DNA of 64,000 nt from Epilithonimonas bovis DSM 19482 (GCF_900108115.1 NZ_FTPU01000011.1:1-64000); one strand, 5' to 3'; counted from the stretch's first letter, positions 1-9,141 are shown. The notes: generated by a model not told the origin, from the letters alone. Numbers and translations: made by a program.

Positions 1-341
1 ATTGAGCATCTGCATAATCCGAATAATCTGCGAGAATTGGAAATAATCAGAAATCCTTTTATGATAAAGGCTTCCCTTCGATAAACTCAGGATAAACTAC
101 GCCTCAGCCTGACAATGTAGACATTTAATGATATACTGAGAAATATAATATTCTTGCTGATGAGGCAGATTTTACAGATTTTAAATTGAGCATTTGCGTT
201 ATCAGAAAAATCTGTGAGGTCATCATTTAATGATATCCTAAGAAATAAGTTATTCTCGCTAATGAGGCAGATTTTGTAGATAAATTGAGCATCTGCATAA
301 TCCGAATAATCTGCGAGAATTAAAAATAATCAGAAATCCTT
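1..341. repeat. Array of about 100-bp direct repeats
   Basis: The block at 1-58 recurs at 284-341 with few changes. A second block starting CATTTAATGATAT at 122 recurs at 224, so 122-223 and 224-341 are two neighbouring copies of a unit of about 102-118 bp, and 1-58 is the end of a third copy cut by the window edge. The unit contains opposed AATCTGC/GCAGATT words that could pair. Positions 62-121 between copies carry a dispersed repeat shared with other intergenic sites. No reading frame is supported in the first 529 bases. Confidence 0.7.
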
Positions 342-529
342 CAAGAATATTTGGTGGTATGAAATATCTTATGACCTATAAACTTTTACTATTTAACTTT
401 TTTGGTTGTAACTATAATTTCTGATATATTTATCATCTGGCTTTAGGTAAAACTTTAACTGTTAATCATTAATCATATAAAGTGTCAAGCTTCATAGACT
501 TTGGATTGGCCCAAAAACAATATAACAAG

Positions 530-1465
530 ATGAACAGGATTACTCAACTTTTCGGAACCAAATATCCAATTGTACAAGGCGGGATGATTTGGCATTCCGG
601 CTGGCGATTGGCTTCAGCAGTTTCCAACAATGGCGGCCTGGGATTGATTGGTTCTGCAAGCATGTATCCCGATATTTTGCGGGAAAATATCAGAAAATGC
701 AAGGCTGCGACCGATAAACCTTTTGGAGTGAATATCGCGTTGCTCTATCCCAATCTGGAAGAAGTTATAAATATCATCCTGGAAGAAGGCGTGGAAATTG
801 TGTTTACATCGGCAGGAAACCCCAAAACCTATACGGAAACTCTGAAAAAAGAAGGCATCAAAGTCGCTCATGTGGTGTCGAGTGTGAAATTTGCTGTGAA
901 ATGCCAGGAAGCTGGCGTGGACGCTGTGGTTGCAGAAGGTTTTGAAGCCGGCGGTCATAACGGGCGAGACGAGACGACAACGTTCTGCCTGATCCCGAAT
1001 GTGCGACAACATATCGATATTCCATTGATTGCAGCGGGCGGAATCGGTTTGGGAAGCCAGATGAAAGCTGCCATGATTCTCGGTGCCGATGGCGTGCAGA
1101 TTGGTTCCCGTTTTGCGGCAACAATAGAAGCGAGTTCTCACCAAAATTTTAAAAACAAAATTGTTGAACTGAAAGAAGGTGACACCCAATTAACCCTGAA
1201 AGAATTGGCACCCGTAAGATTAGTAAAAAATAAATTCTTCCACGATCTGGAAAATTTATATGAAACAGGCAGGAATATTGAAGCTCTGAAAGAAACATTG
1301 GGAAGAGCGCGAGCTAAACGCGGCATGTTCGAAGGGGATTTAGTGGAAGGCGAATTGGAAATTGGGCAGGTATCTGCTTTGATCGACGAAATCCTCCCGG
1401 TTGAAAAAGTCTTTGAAAACCTGATTAGGGAATTTAATGAAGCAAAAGTAGAACTCACGTTGTAG
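530..1465 (+). CDS. Nitronate monooxygenase / 2-nitropropane dioxygenase family protein
   Basis: The protein of 311 residues is a probable FMN-dependent TIM-barrel enzyme of the nitronate monooxygenase family, which oxidises alkyl nitronates; some relatives are enoyl-ACP reductases (FabK-like). Seen: the N-terminal YPIVQGGMIWHSGW segment, a VVAEGFEAGGHNGRDE stretch and a phosphate-binding IAAGGIGLGSQMKAAMILGADGVQIGSRF stretch near residues 178-206. I chose the ATG at 530 because family homology begins there (MNRITQLFG); a GTG at 482 would add 16 unconserved-looking residues. The exact substrate is not visible. Confidence 0.85.
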   Translation: MNRITQLFGTKYPIVQGGMIWHSGWRLASAVSNNGGLGLIGSASMYPDILRENIRKCKAATDKPFGVNIALLYPNLEEVINIILEEGVEIVFTSAGNPKTYTETLKKEGIKVAHVVSSVKFAVKCQEAGVDAVVAEGFEAGGHNGRDETTTFCLIPNVRQHIDIPLIAAGGIGLGSQMKAAMILGADGVQIGSRFAATIEASSHQNFKNKIVELKEGDTQLTLKELAPVRLVKNKFFHDLENLYETGRNIEALKETLGRARAKRGMFEGDLVEGELEIGQVSALIDEILPVEKVFENLIREFNEAKVELTL

Positions 1466-1535
1466 GAAGAAACAAGATTAAAGTAAAAAGAGACAAGGCT
1501 ATCAACAGTCAATCAACAACTATCAACCCATAAAG

Positions 1536-1964
1536 ATGTTCTCCAAACAAGAAGCTCAAAAACTTAAATCAGAATTCTGGACAGCCTTCGGAAAAGCGTT
1601 CCCGAGAAAATGGTTATTATACGATACAAAAATCAAGGATTTTTCTTTCAAATTTTCTGCTGACAACAAAAAAGCTGAGGTTTCATTGGATATCGAGATG
1701 AAGGATGAACTGTTCCGAAATGCTTATTACGAGAAAATCTGGTCTTTGGAATCGATACTTGAGGATTTTGTTGGTGATTTTACAAAAGATGAGTTTTATA
1801 CTTTGGATAACGGGAAAGTCATCAGCAGGATTTGGGTAGAGAAAACAGATCTCAGTATTTATAATAAGCAAACCTGGCCGCATATTTTCGAATTCTTTGT
1901 CGAGAAAATGGATGGTTTTGAACGCTTCTATTATGAATATGAAGATTTTATAAAAGATGTCTGA
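1536..1964 (+). CDS. DUF4268 domain-containing protein
   Basis: This 142-residue soluble acidic protein starts MFSKQEAQKLKSEFWTAFG and is rich in Trp, Phe and Tyr, as in the DUF4268 family, which is common in Flavobacteria and has no established role. The length matches a stand-alone DUF4268 domain. It lies 70 bp after the nitronate-monooxygenase-like gene on the same strand, so co-transcription is possible. No catalytic motif was recognised. Confidence 0.7.
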   Translation: MFSKQEAQKLKSEFWTAFGKAFPRKWLLYDTKIKDFSFKFSADNKKAEVSLDIEMKDELFRNAYYEKIWSLESILEDFVGDFTKDEFYTLDNGKVISRIWVEKTDLSIYNKQTWPHIFEFFVEKMDGFERFYYEYEDFIKDV

Positions 1965-2070
1965 TGGATGGAGGCTGGAAGAAGAAAAAATACATTCACA
2001 AATAAACATTTTACATTATACAACCTACATTAATACCAAATAAATCTTAAAATGCAACAAATTATTTTTT

Positions 2071-2143
2071 AACGCAAAGCTTGCAAAGAATCTCACTATT
2101 ATTCAATGTTTTTAAGTTCGCAAAGGCGTAAACTCAGTAAAGA
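2071..2143. repeat. Dispersed intergenic repeat (CTTTGCGAAC family), copy 1
   Basis: The segment contains AACGCAAAGCTTGCAAAGAAT and, about 40 bp on, AAGTTCGCAAAGGCG. In the opposite orientation the same two blocks with the same spacing occur at 45817-45888. It lies in a 250-bp gap that also holds a 25-bp imperfect direct repeat (2010-2036 and 2184-2209). Confidence 0.5.
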
Positions 2144-2217
2144 ACTCAGAGATTTTATAGCATTTATGATTGAAACGATATAATACATTATATAACTTAC
2201 ATTAATACTTTTTACAA

Positions 2218-2454
2218 ATGCAAAATATCACGATAAAAGCCAACGATTTTTTTGAATTGCTTAAACTTAAAGACCAGTCCATGTGGGATGTTTTTGCCCA
2301 AATGATTGATGGTGAAGAAAAAGAAATTGTCTTCCTGAATGATGATAAACAATATATTTTCCATTACGTTTTGCCAGCAACTATAGAAAAACTGCAGGAG
2401 GACAAAGTGCTTTTCGCCAAAGAATATGCTGAGAAATTATCAGGGCTTAATTGA
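2218..2454 (+). CDS. Small hypothetical protein
   Basis: This 78-residue acidic protein begins MQNITIKANDFFELLKLKDQ and is predicted to be mostly helical with a short beta segment (KEIVFLNDDKQYIFHYVLP). I do not recognise a family. Its size resembles an antitoxin, but no toxin gene adjoins it: downstream is a terminator hairpin and then convergent pnuC. Coding is supported by length, a normal start and isolation on its strand. Confidence 0.5.
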   Translation: MQNITIKANDFFELLKLKDQSMWDVFAQMIDGEEKEIVFLNDDKQYIFHYVLPATIEKLQEDKVLFAKEYAEKLSGLN

Positions 2455-2482
2455 CATCAATCAACATAAAATCTTAAAGGTA

Positions 2483-2532
2483 AAACACAAAGACACAAGA
2501 GTTTTTTTTTAAATTCTTGTGTCTTTGTGTTT
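2483..2532. terminator. Bidirectional intrinsic terminator with 18-bp perfect stem
   Basis: Arms 2483-2500 and 2515-2532 are perfect reverse complements of 18 nt around a 14-nt loop containing a T run. It separates the small + strand gene from convergent pnuC. The stem word ACACAAAGACACAAG resembles the arm of the element at 45196, so it may derive from a dispersed repeat used as a terminator. Confidence 0.75.
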
Positions 2533-2566
2533 AATAATTTTGCTTGGTTTTGAGTGTTAATCCTAA

Positions 2567-3229
2567 TTATTTTTCAACCAAATTCTTTTTCCATTCCAGA
2601 TAGCCGATAATAGCCATTACCGTGAAAATGAAATATTGTAATCCCGTCAATGCCAATCCTTTGTAAAACATCATGGGAACGCATATCATATCTGCAACGA
2701 TCCAGAACAGCCAGTTTTCGAGGTTTCGCTTGGCCATAAAATACATCCCGACAAGGAACAGGGAAGTGGTAACAATATCGGTGTAGTTGGCCCAATCCAG
2801 GTGGTAAAGCCCGAGCTGCACACCGTTCATAGAAAAACGATTGTCTATATACGGTTTAAGATAATAGACCGTCCCTACGAAAATCAAACTTCCTGCAAAT
2901 AGAATACTTCCAGTTTTCCAGTCGGCTTTGCTGGCTTTTTTAACCTCTACGTGTACATGGTCGTCTGCATTTTTTGCCCACAAAATCCAGCCGTAGATAC
3001 TCATAACAGTATAATAAACATTGATGAGCATATCGCCCAAAAGCCCGAATACAAACATTATATAAATAAAAAGCAGCGTAGAAATAATCCCGGTAGGGTA
3101 CACCCAGATATTCTTCCTGATTGAAAAGTAGACACTCAGCAATCCAAAAAAAACGGCTACAGCCTCAAAAATGATTAGGTAGGTATCATAAGACTGATAT
3201 TGTGCCGTTAGATTTTCTAAAAAGTTCAT
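2567..3229 (-). CDS. pnuC: PnuC-type nicotinamide riboside transporter
   Basis: PnuC proteins move nicotinamide riboside (some relatives thiamine) across the inner membrane by facilitated diffusion, feeding NAD synthesis. The 220 residues form about seven hydrophobic segments. Seen: the PnuC-like IRKNIWVYPTGIIS segment after helix 2, the VYYTVMSIYGWILW segment in the middle and a C-terminal GLTGLQYFIFTVMAIIGYLEW segment. The length is normal. No thiamine kinase, TonB receptor or TPP riboswitch adjoins it, which favours the NAD-precursor role, though substrate is an inference. The promoter box lies 5 nt before the ATG. Confidence 0.85.
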   Translation of the reverse strand: MNFLENLTAQYQSYDTYLIIFEAVAVFFGLLSVYFSIRKNIWVYPTGIISTLLFIYIMFVFGLLGDMLINVYYTVMSIYGWILWAKNADDHVHVEVKKASKADWKTGSILFAGSLIFVGTVYYLKPYIDNRFSMNGVQLGLYHLDWANYTDIVTTSLFLVGMYFMAKRNLENWLFWIVADMICVPMMFYKGLALTGLQYFIFTVMAIIGYLEWKKNLVEK

Positions 3230-3234
3230 GGTCT

Positions 3235-3242
3235 CAAAGATA
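3235..3242 (-). promoter_or_regulatory. Minus-7 box (TATCTTTG) of pnuC
   Basis: The minus-strand octamer matches the Bacteroidetes TAnnTTTG element and ends 5 nt before the pnuC ATG, so the transcript would be leaderless or nearly so. No TTG minus-33 element was seen at the usual distance. Confidence 0.5.
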
Positions 3243-3408
3243 ATTATAAAAGTTCAGAAACAGATGCGGCTATCTCTATTTAATACAAATAAGTAAAATT
3301 AATTACTTAAAAAAAGTTAATGAAAGCAATTTTTTAATACTTTCGTAATTCAAAATAATTAAATATTAGAAAAGCCCCTGTTTTTATAGGGGATAAAAAA
3401 ATTAACTT

Positions 3409-4941
3409 ATGTCAAAAATCTGGACAAAAAAACCAATGAGTGCTTTTGAAGCTGATGTAAAGAGCAGCGAACTAAAGCGGGTATTGGGTAAATGGAGTCT
3501 TACTGCCATTGGAATTGGAGCTATTATTGGAGGAGGAATTTTTGTACTCACAGGTACAGGTGCTTATTATCATGCGGGCCCGGCGTTGGCCCTTTCGTTT
3601 GTAATTGCAGGTATTGCCTGCGTTTTTGCGGCGCTGTGTTATTCAGAATTTGCGTCGATCTTACCGGTAGAGGGTTCTGCTTATGCCTACGCTTACGGAA
3701 CTGTGGGCGAAATTTTCGCGTGGATTATCGGCTGGGGCCTTATCCTGGAGTATGCGATGGGATCTATGACTGTTGCTGTTTCATGGTCAGGCTATTTTAA
3801 TAAATTGCTGAAGATGTTTGGCCTCCATCTTCCGGATTATCTCACCTCGGACCCGGCAAGTTACACGGGCGAAGGGTTTTCTATGAACCTGCCAGCCTTT
3901 TTCATTGTGTTATTTGTTATTTCGATATTAATTAAAGGGACCAAAGAAGCTGCTAAAGCCAACAATATGATTGTGATTATGAAGGTGTCAGCAGTACTTT
4001 TTGTCATTATAGCCGGTGTATTTTTTATCAATACAGACAACTGGTCGCCATTCATCCCTGCGCCGGAGATGGTAAAAGAAGGTGATACACTGAAAGAGGC
4101 CTACGGCGTGCAGGGTATTATCTCTGGTGCCGCTGCTATTTTCTTTGCTTATGTCGGCTTTGATGCGGTTTCCACACAAGCCGGTGAAGCAATCAATCCC
4201 AAAAAAGATGTACCGTTTGCCATTATTGTTTCCTTATTAACATGTACGTTGCTTTACATCCTGGTATCGTTGGTATTAACCGGGATGATGCATTACACAG
4301 ATTTTAATCCTCAGGGCAAATTCCCCGACGCTATTAAGGCGCCTGTAGCCTACGCTTTTGAGATCGCAGGTCAGGGCTGGGCCGGTTATATTATCACCAT
4401 TGCTGCTACGCTAGGTCTTATTTCTGTACTCATGGTAATGATCATGGGACAGTCAAGGATTTTTCTGGGAATGTCAAAAGACGGACTGATTCCTAAGATG
4501 TTCAGTGATATACATCCGGTAAGAAAAACACCTGCAAAAAGCCTTATGCTACTGGGGATTCTCATAGCGACCATTGCCGCATTTACACCAATCAGCAAGC
4601 TGGCGGATATGACCAGTTTTGGGACGCTGTTTGCCTTCACCATGGTATGTGTGGCTGTTTGGATCCTTAGAAAAAAAGAACCTAATTTGCCCCGGAATTT
4701 CAGGGTTCCCGCATTGCCGGTTATTGCCACATTAGGTATACTTATCAATGTGTATTTGATCTGGAACCTTAGCCACGATGCCAAATTACTTTCTACAGGC
4801 TGGCTGCTTCTGGGTGTGGTGATCTACTTCCTGTACAGTATCAAAAACAGTAAACTTCACAAAAAAGGTTTGGGAGAGACTTTTAAGTCTGAGCAGGAAC
4901 CTCTGGAGGATGTCGATATTGATATTGATAACAAAGATTAA
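3409..4941 (+). CDS. APC-family amino acid permease (cationic amino acid transporter type)
   Basis: This is an inner-membrane amino acid transporter of the APC superfamily. The 510 residues give about 12 hydrophobic segments. TM1 carries the substrate-binding signature GIGAIIGGGIFVLTG near residues 36-50, and VGFDAVSTQAGEAINPKKDVP matches the CAT subfamily segment. The C-terminal tail is hydrophilic and acidic (EDVDIDIDNKD). It stands alone with its own terminator; a small CCCCT/AGGGG hairpin at 3376-3391 lies in its leader. Substrate specificity (cationic or branched-chain amino acids) cannot be told from sequence by eye. Confidence 0.88.
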   Translation: MSKIWTKKPMSAFEADVKSSELKRVLGKWSLTAIGIGAIIGGGIFVLTGTGAYYHAGPALALSFVIAGIACVFAALCYSEFASILPVEGSAYAYAYGTVGEIFAWIIGWGLILEYAMGSMTVAVSWSGYFNKLLKMFGLHLPDYLTSDPASYTGEGFSMNLPAFFIVLFVISILIKGTKEAAKANNMIVIMKVSAVLFVIIAGVFFINTDNWSPFIPAPEMVKEGDTLKEAYGVQGIISGAAAIFFAYVGFDAVSTQAGEAINPKKDVPFAIIVSLLTCTLLYILVSLVLTGMMHYTDFNPQGKFPDAIKAPVAYAFEIAGQGWAGYIITIAATLGLISVLMVMIMGQSRIFLGMSKDGLIPKMFSDIHPVRKTPAKSLMLLGILIATIAAFTPISKLADMTSFGTLFAFTMVCVAVWILRKKEPNLPRNFRVPALPVIATLGILINVYLIWNLSHDAKLLSTGWLLLGVVIYFLYSIKNSKLHKKGLGETFKSEQEPLEDVDIDIDNKD

Positions 4942-4948
4942 AAACTTA

Positions 4949-4976
4949 AATTCCGCTTTTCTTAGCGGAATTTTTT
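4949..4976 (+). terminator. Intrinsic terminator of the amino acid permease gene
   Basis: A 9-bp stem (AATTCCGCT / AGCGGAATT, 4949-4957 and 4964-4972) with a 6-nt loop is followed by a T run. Confidence 0.8.
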
Positions 4977-4991
4977 ATGATGATTATTTTT

Positions 4992-5103
4992 GGAGCTATT
5001 CCCGCTATCCACTGTATCTTTTTTCTCGCTCGGTCGGCTCCGCTTCGCTCCGCCGCCTCGCTCAAAAAAAGGATGCCGTTCCTATCGGGGCTATGAGCTT
5101 GGT
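4992..5103 (+). repeat. GC-rich dispersed repeat, copy 1
   Basis: A stretch of about 112 bp, much richer in GC than its surroundings, is nearly identical to 50434-50549. Shared landmarks are GGAGCT, CCCGCTATCCACT, GGCTCCGCT..GCTCCGCC, GGATGCCGTT and TATCGGGGCTATG. Both copies start 15-22 bp after the terminator of the preceding + strand gene. It contains overlapping inverted words and could fold. A short open frame crosses it but I do not call a protein. Confidence 0.75.
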
Positions 5104-5164
5104 TTACAAAACCAATTTTTGACGATTATGGTGTTTATTTGTCAATTTTAATTAATTTCATATC

Positions 5165-6187
5165 ATGAAAAAACTACTACTACTTTCCTTCACCATTATT
5201 TCATCAATTTTATCTTCGCAAAAATTTAAAATTGATACATTGTTGACGGATAAAATCAGCATCAGAGCCATTCAGCTTTGGGACGGGAAAGTCTGGTATG
5301 CGGGAACAGATTCCAAATTTGGCTATGTTGGTATAAAAGATAAATCAGACAGAAAACAGATTTTACTTTCCGCTAAAAACTTGCAGTTCAGGACACTGGC
5401 CTATAACAAAAGCAATTTTTATACAATTAATATAGAAAGTCCGGCCTATTTTTTTAAAGTGAACAGAAAAACGTTGCATACATCAGTTGTTTTTACAGAT
5501 CAGGATAAAACGGCGTTTTATGATGCTTTTAAATTTACTGATAATTCCTACGCTATCGCATTTAGTGATCCTACAGAAAATCAAAAGCTCAATATTTCTC
5601 TAACAAGGAACAGTGGAGATAGCTGGATCCACTGTAATAATTGTCCGGATTTCCCTCTTCTGGAAAAAGGAGAAGCAGCCTTTGCTGCCAGCAATAGTAA
5701 TATCGCCTCAGTAGGGAATTTTATTTGGATTGCAACTGGTGGTACAAAGTCCAGGATTTACAGGATGAAAAATAAAGACTGTAACTGGCAAGTCTTCGAA
5801 ACACCTTTTATCCAGGGAACATCTTCACAAGGTATCTATTCCATCGATTTTTATGATAAGAATTTTGGCATTGCAGTCGGTGGCGATTATACCAAACAAG
5901 CCGATAATATCAACAATATTGCTACAACCAAGGACGGTGGACAGACTTGGCAAATTCAGGCATCCGGGGAAAATGCCGGTTATATGACCTGTGTCAAATT
6001 CCGCCCGAAAACCAAAGGCAAAGACATTGTTGCAGTGGGCGACCAGCACATCAGCTTTTCTTCCGATTACGGAAAAACCTGGACAAAGATCTCAGACGAA
6101 AAGAACCTGTATGCCTGCGATTGGCTGGATAATAACACGTTGATTTTAGCCGGGAAGAACAGGATTATTCGCTTGAAGTTTGATTAA
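5165..6187 (+). CDS. Secreted beta-propeller protein with Asp-box (BNR/Ycf48-like) repeats
   Basis: The 340-residue product has an N-terminal signal peptide (MKKLLLLSFTIISSILSS). It carries at least three Asp-box repeats of the form S/T-x-D/N-x-G-x-T/S-W: TRNSGDSW, TKDGGQTW and SSDYGKTW, each before a VGD/VGG-type blade strand. This suggests a small exported beta-propeller similar to Ycf48/sialidase-fold proteins, often labelled oxidoreductase in flavobacterial genomes without evidence. The function is unknown. It is transcribed alone and converges on a GLPGLI gene 8 bp away. Confidence 0.7.
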   Translation: MKKLLLLSFTIISSILSSQKFKIDTLLTDKISIRAIQLWDGKVWYAGTDSKFGYVGIKDKSDRKQILLSAKNLQFRTLAYNKSNFYTINIESPAYFFKVNRKTLHTSVVFTDQDKTAFYDAFKFTDNSYAIAFSDPTENQKLNISLTRNSGDSWIHCNNCPDFPLLEKGEAAFAASNSNIASVGNFIWIATGGTKSRIYRMKNKDCNWQVFETPFIQGTSSQGIYSIDFYDKNFGIAVGGDYTKQADNINNIATTKDGGQTWQIQASGENAGYMTCVKFRPKTKGKDIVAVGDQHISFSSDYGKTWTKISDEKNLYACDWLDNNTLILAGKNRIIRLKFD

Positions 6188-6195
6188 TTATCAGG

Positions 6196-7023
6196 TTAAG
6201 GATAGTTTATAATACGGGTCAGTTCTATGGGGTTATTATATTTTTTGATGGCTTTGCGGAGATTGGCGTTGATCTCTCTGGAATTGGCGGCAGTTACCAC
6301 CGTACCGTCATTCAGGAAAAACTCATTATCATTAGAAGTCCCCAGTCCATTTTTGATATAATTAACAGGAGATTCATAATATTGAAGTTTGGCTGATTTA
6401 TATTTCTCCCAAGTCACGGCAGTTCCCATTTCTTTTGCTGCAGCTAAAAACTGGTTATCATCAGTACGGCCTAATTTTTCCGATTTCACCAGGGCAAAAT
6501 GATAATTACCTTTATCGTCATAGAGCTCTACAATCAGTCCCGGCAGTCCACGGAATTTATATGGTCCTTCGGGAAAAGGTATTGTTTCACAAAACCACGC
6601 AGTCCAGTTTCTGCCTGCCCATCGGCTTGTCGCCTTTTGCAGCTTCAGTTGGTTGATTTCCTTTTTCTCATCAGAAAGTTTCCAAATTTGATGGTCAGAA
6701 GTTGCCAGTTTCAGGACGGTATTTTCCAATAAGTCATAGTCTTCAAATTGATTGCTGCCAGGCTTGTGGCGGATGATGTTGGATGTATTGAGTTTTGCAT
6801 TTTTCGGGAATGGGATATCGTTTACAATGAGAGAATCGGCGATAAAGTAATCGCGAGTGTAATACAGGATCTCATCTTTTTTAATATCCAGATTGTAATT
6901 TTCTTTGCTTGTAATCTCAGAGGTGGAATCTTTTTTATACACCACATCATAGATATAGCGGTAGTTTTGAGCTTGGGCAAAACAACCTATGAGCAGCAGG
7001 AAAGCAATAAAATTAGTCTTCAT
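6196..7023 (-). CDS. GLPGLI family secreted protein
   Basis: The protein carries the diagnostic motif FRGLPGLIVEL near two thirds of the first 175 residues, after EGPYK, as in the GLPGLI family of Bacteroidetes. The role of the family is not established; members are often coded next to TonB or carboxypeptidase-regulatory-like proteins. I chose the ATG at 7023 because MKTNFIAFLLLIGCFAQAQ is a clean signal peptide; an upstream ATG at 7041 adds six residues. The start overlaps the end of the upstream gene by 11 bp, so the two are probably translated from one mRNA. Confidence 0.8.
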   Translation of the reverse strand: MKTNFIAFLLLIGCFAQAQNYRYIYDVVYKKDSTSEITSKENYNLDIKKDEILYYTRDYFIADSLIVNDIPFPKNAKLNTSNIIRHKPGSNQFEDYDLLENTVLKLATSDHQIWKLSDEKKEINQLKLQKATSRWAGRNWTAWFCETIPFPEGPYKFRGLPGLIVELYDDKGNYHFALVKSEKLGRTDDNQFLAAAKEMGTAVTWEKYKSAKLQYYESPVNYIKNGLGTSNDNEFFLNDGTVVTAANSREINANLRKAIKKYNNPIELTRIINYP

Positions 7024-8176
7024 TCCCGTTTGATTTTTCATTGATAAAATTTTGTTCCTCTTTTGTTAACAGGATGTCGCCTTTATCCTGACTTACTTTC
7101 ATTGTTGTCCAAAAAGCCTTGTTTATCTCCACCGGATTCTGAAGGCCATTTTTATCAGTTTTCCGGAAATTTTTAAAAATAATTACTCTTGCGGATCTGT
7201 ATTCATAAGTTTTGTCGCCGATCATCGTTTTAAAACCGTGGCCTTGTACCGATATTTTGGAAGGGGCATATTTTTCGCCGCTCTTATAAAAATCGAAAAT
7301 GATGAGTCCGTCGCCCAGCTGTTTCTGATAGTCAACACCGTTTTCGTCTTTCAGCTTGTAGGGCTCAGATGAACTTTGGTTAAAATCCAGTTCAAAATGG
7401 GTAATAGCTTTATCGCGTTTGTTGTAAAGGATAAAACCTTTGTATATCATATTCCGGTCTGTTTTTATCATGAATGAGATATCCTGCTCGTCACCATTCT
7501 CGGCCAGTAATTTTCCGCTGGTTTTTACATTTTTTCCGGTTGCCAAGCGTAAAGTCAGGAAGAGTTCGTAACTGAAAAACATATCGCCGGTATAATCCTG
7601 TGATGTATCCTGTTTTTTTACTTTTACGGGATTCTCGGCCTTTTCAGATTTTAGGTAGCGCAAATGATCGATTTCTACCTGCAAAAAGTTATTATACTTA
7701 TTATTGAAGGCTTCTTTAGCGTTATATTGGCCATCTCTGCTCCAGAATTTTCCGTCGGCAATCATCAGCAGCTTCATATTATTATTCTCAAAAGAGCGTT
7801 GGCTGATGGTAATGTCATAAAGTTGTGGCTTATCGTAATAGACATCATTATAGTTTTTGGAGACCAGTTTGAGGATTTTGGTCACGTCAATAGAGGTGAT
7901 TTTAACTTCGTCAATGTCCTGATATTTTGGACGCAGCTTTATGATCGGCGCATATTTAATATTTTGATTGATATAACCAAAGGCCGAAATGGACAGATCA
8001 CCTGTATTTTCTGCTAACAATATAAAGCCTTCGTCATTCGGGTAATAGACCTGATTATTGGAGATTATTCTGGCATTAGGGATAGGTTTTGATGTTTCGG
8101 AATCCAGTATCTGCACTTTTTGCTGACCGAAAAAAAGTATCGGGAACTGTAAAAAAAAGAGTATTAGTTTTTTCAT
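7013..8176 (-). CDS. Secreted protein with carboxypeptidase-regulatory-like domain
   Basis: After a signal peptide (MKKLILFFLQFPILFFGQQ) comes a short beta-sandwich like the carboxypeptidase regulatory domain: VQILDSETSKPIPNARI followed by GFILLAENTGDLSISAFGY. About 300 residues without a recognised domain follow. Such N-termini are common in flavobacterial surface proteins. The start at 8176 gives the signal peptide; an upstream codon at 8197 is less likely. A TAGTTTTG box lies 18 nt upstream. It heads a two-gene operon with the GLPGLI protein, which suggests a shared envelope role (inferred). Confidence 0.7.
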   Translation of the reverse strand: MKKLILFFLQFPILFFGQQKVQILDSETSKPIPNARIISNNQVYYPNDEGFILLAENTGDLSISAFGYINQNIKYAPIIKLRPKYQDIDEVKITSIDVTKILKLVSKNYNDVYYDKPQLYDITISQRSFENNNMKLLMIADGKFWSRDGQYNAKEAFNNKYNNFLQVEIDHLRYLKSEKAENPVKVKKQDTSQDYTGDMFFSYELFLTLRLATGKNVKTSGKLLAENGDEQDISFMIKTDRNMIYKGFILYNKRDKAITHFELDFNQSSSEPYKLKDENGVDYQKQLGDGLIIFDFYKSGEKYAPSKISVQGHGFKTMIGDKTYEYRSARVIIFKNFRKTDKNGLQNPVEINKAFWTTMKVSQDKGDILLTKEEQNFINEKSNGNED

Positions 8177-8194
8177 GTAATGGATATTATAATG

Positions 8195-8202
8195 CAAAAC
8201 TA
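8195..8202 (-). promoter_or_regulatory. Minus-7 box (TAGTTTTG) of the GLPGLI operon
   Basis: The octamer fits TAnnTTTG on the minus strand, 18 nt upstream of the start at 8176. No clear TTG minus-33 element was seen. Confidence 0.45.
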
Positions 8203-8248
8203 AGGATTCTCTAATTCCGGAAATTGTAAAAATGTAAACAAAAATATG

Positions 8249-9058
8249 TTAAAAAATGAGCCACTTGTTTTGCTGCCCAAGATCTGTTTTTGCAAGAAAT
8301 TCTTTGGGGTTGAGCTTCGTCATCGCCTTGAAGTCCCTGTTGAAATGAGACTGGTCAAAAAACAGGTGGTCATAAGAAATTTGTGTCAGGCTTTTTTCTT
8401 TGTTTTTATAGGATTCTAATAATCTTCTGAAGCGGGAAACCTTCCGAAATTCAGACGGCGATTTGCCAATTTTCAGTTTAAAATACTGATTAAGATATTG
8501 CCTGGATATCTTATGTTTTTGAGCAATATCTTCGATGCTGCGGTCAGAATCTAAATCTGATAAAATATTTTCTATAAGAAGATCCTTCTGTTCGCAAAAC
8601 AACGAAGTCAACTGATTTTCTAGATAGTCGATCTGTGATGTCCTGCTTTCCAAATCAAATATTTTGAAAAATACAGATTTGAAATCTTCGTAAGGATCAA
8701 AGGAAACCATAGATTCTGCACGATAAAAATCGGTCATGTTATTAATGAAATGATTAATCCCGTTTGGTTTGAAATAAACAGTTAATTCCTCAACCGGCTC
8801 CAGATATTGTACGCTTAACTGCGTTTTGTAATGGTAAGTAAGGCTTGAGATTTGTGCCGGGATAGGTGAACGACTTATCAGTACATCATGGCCTTTGATT
8901 TCCAGATATGCATTATTCATCAGGGTTAGTATGCAAAAATTGTTGGGAAATGTATAATACTGAAACGGATAAGCATCCTTCTGATTCATAAAATAATAAC
9001 CTTCTATATGTCTGGACAATAGTTCTGATTGAGGTTTGTAAAAATCCGCATGTTTCAT
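8249..9058 (-). CDS. AraC family transcriptional regulator
   Basis: The 269-residue protein ends in an AraC/XylS double helix-turn-helix DNA-binding domain (about residues 165-260). The first HTH is SIEDIAQKHKISRQYLNQYFK; the second region includes SLTQISYDHLFFDQSHFNRDFK followed by NPKEFL, the usual end of the domain. The N-terminal 150 residues form a cupin-like ligand domain without recognised specificity. No metabolic gene adjoins it in an operon, so its targets cannot be read from context. Confidence 0.88.
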   Translation of the reverse strand: MKHADFYKPQSELLSRHIEGYYFMNQKDAYPFQYYTFPNNFCILTLMNNAYLEIKGHDVLISRSPIPAQISSLTYHYKTQLSVQYLEPVEELTVYFKPNGINHFINNMTDFYRAESMVSFDPYEDFKSVFFKIFDLESRTSQIDYLENQLTSLFCEQKDLLIENILSDLDSDRSIEDIAQKHKISRQYLNQYFKLKIGKSPSEFRKVSRFRRLLESYKNKEKSLTQISYDHLFFDQSHFNRDFKAMTKLNPKEFLAKTDLGQQNKWLIF

Positions 9059-9141
9059 TGGATAAAAATAACATGGCGTGACAAAAAATGCTCATAATGA
9101 AGTAATAAATTAACGTTCAAAAATGTTAATTTAAAATTAAA

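Noticed and set aside
1-341. CRISPR array
   Set aside because: Repeats are about 100 bp long, imperfect and adjacent, without regular 30-bp repeats and unique spacers.
614-1189. Long antisense open frame (191 residues) inside the nitronate-monooxygenase-like gene
   Set aside because: Composition is Cys/His/Phe-rich nonsense and the + strand gene carries clear family motifs.
3230-3408. TPP riboswitch or other riboswitch near pnuC
   Set aside because: No conserved THI-box words were seen, and the pnuC promoter leaves no leader.
4910-5122. Possible 70-residue gene across the first GC-rich repeat
   Set aside because: It starts inside the permease gene and crosses a terminator; the repeat explains the open frame.
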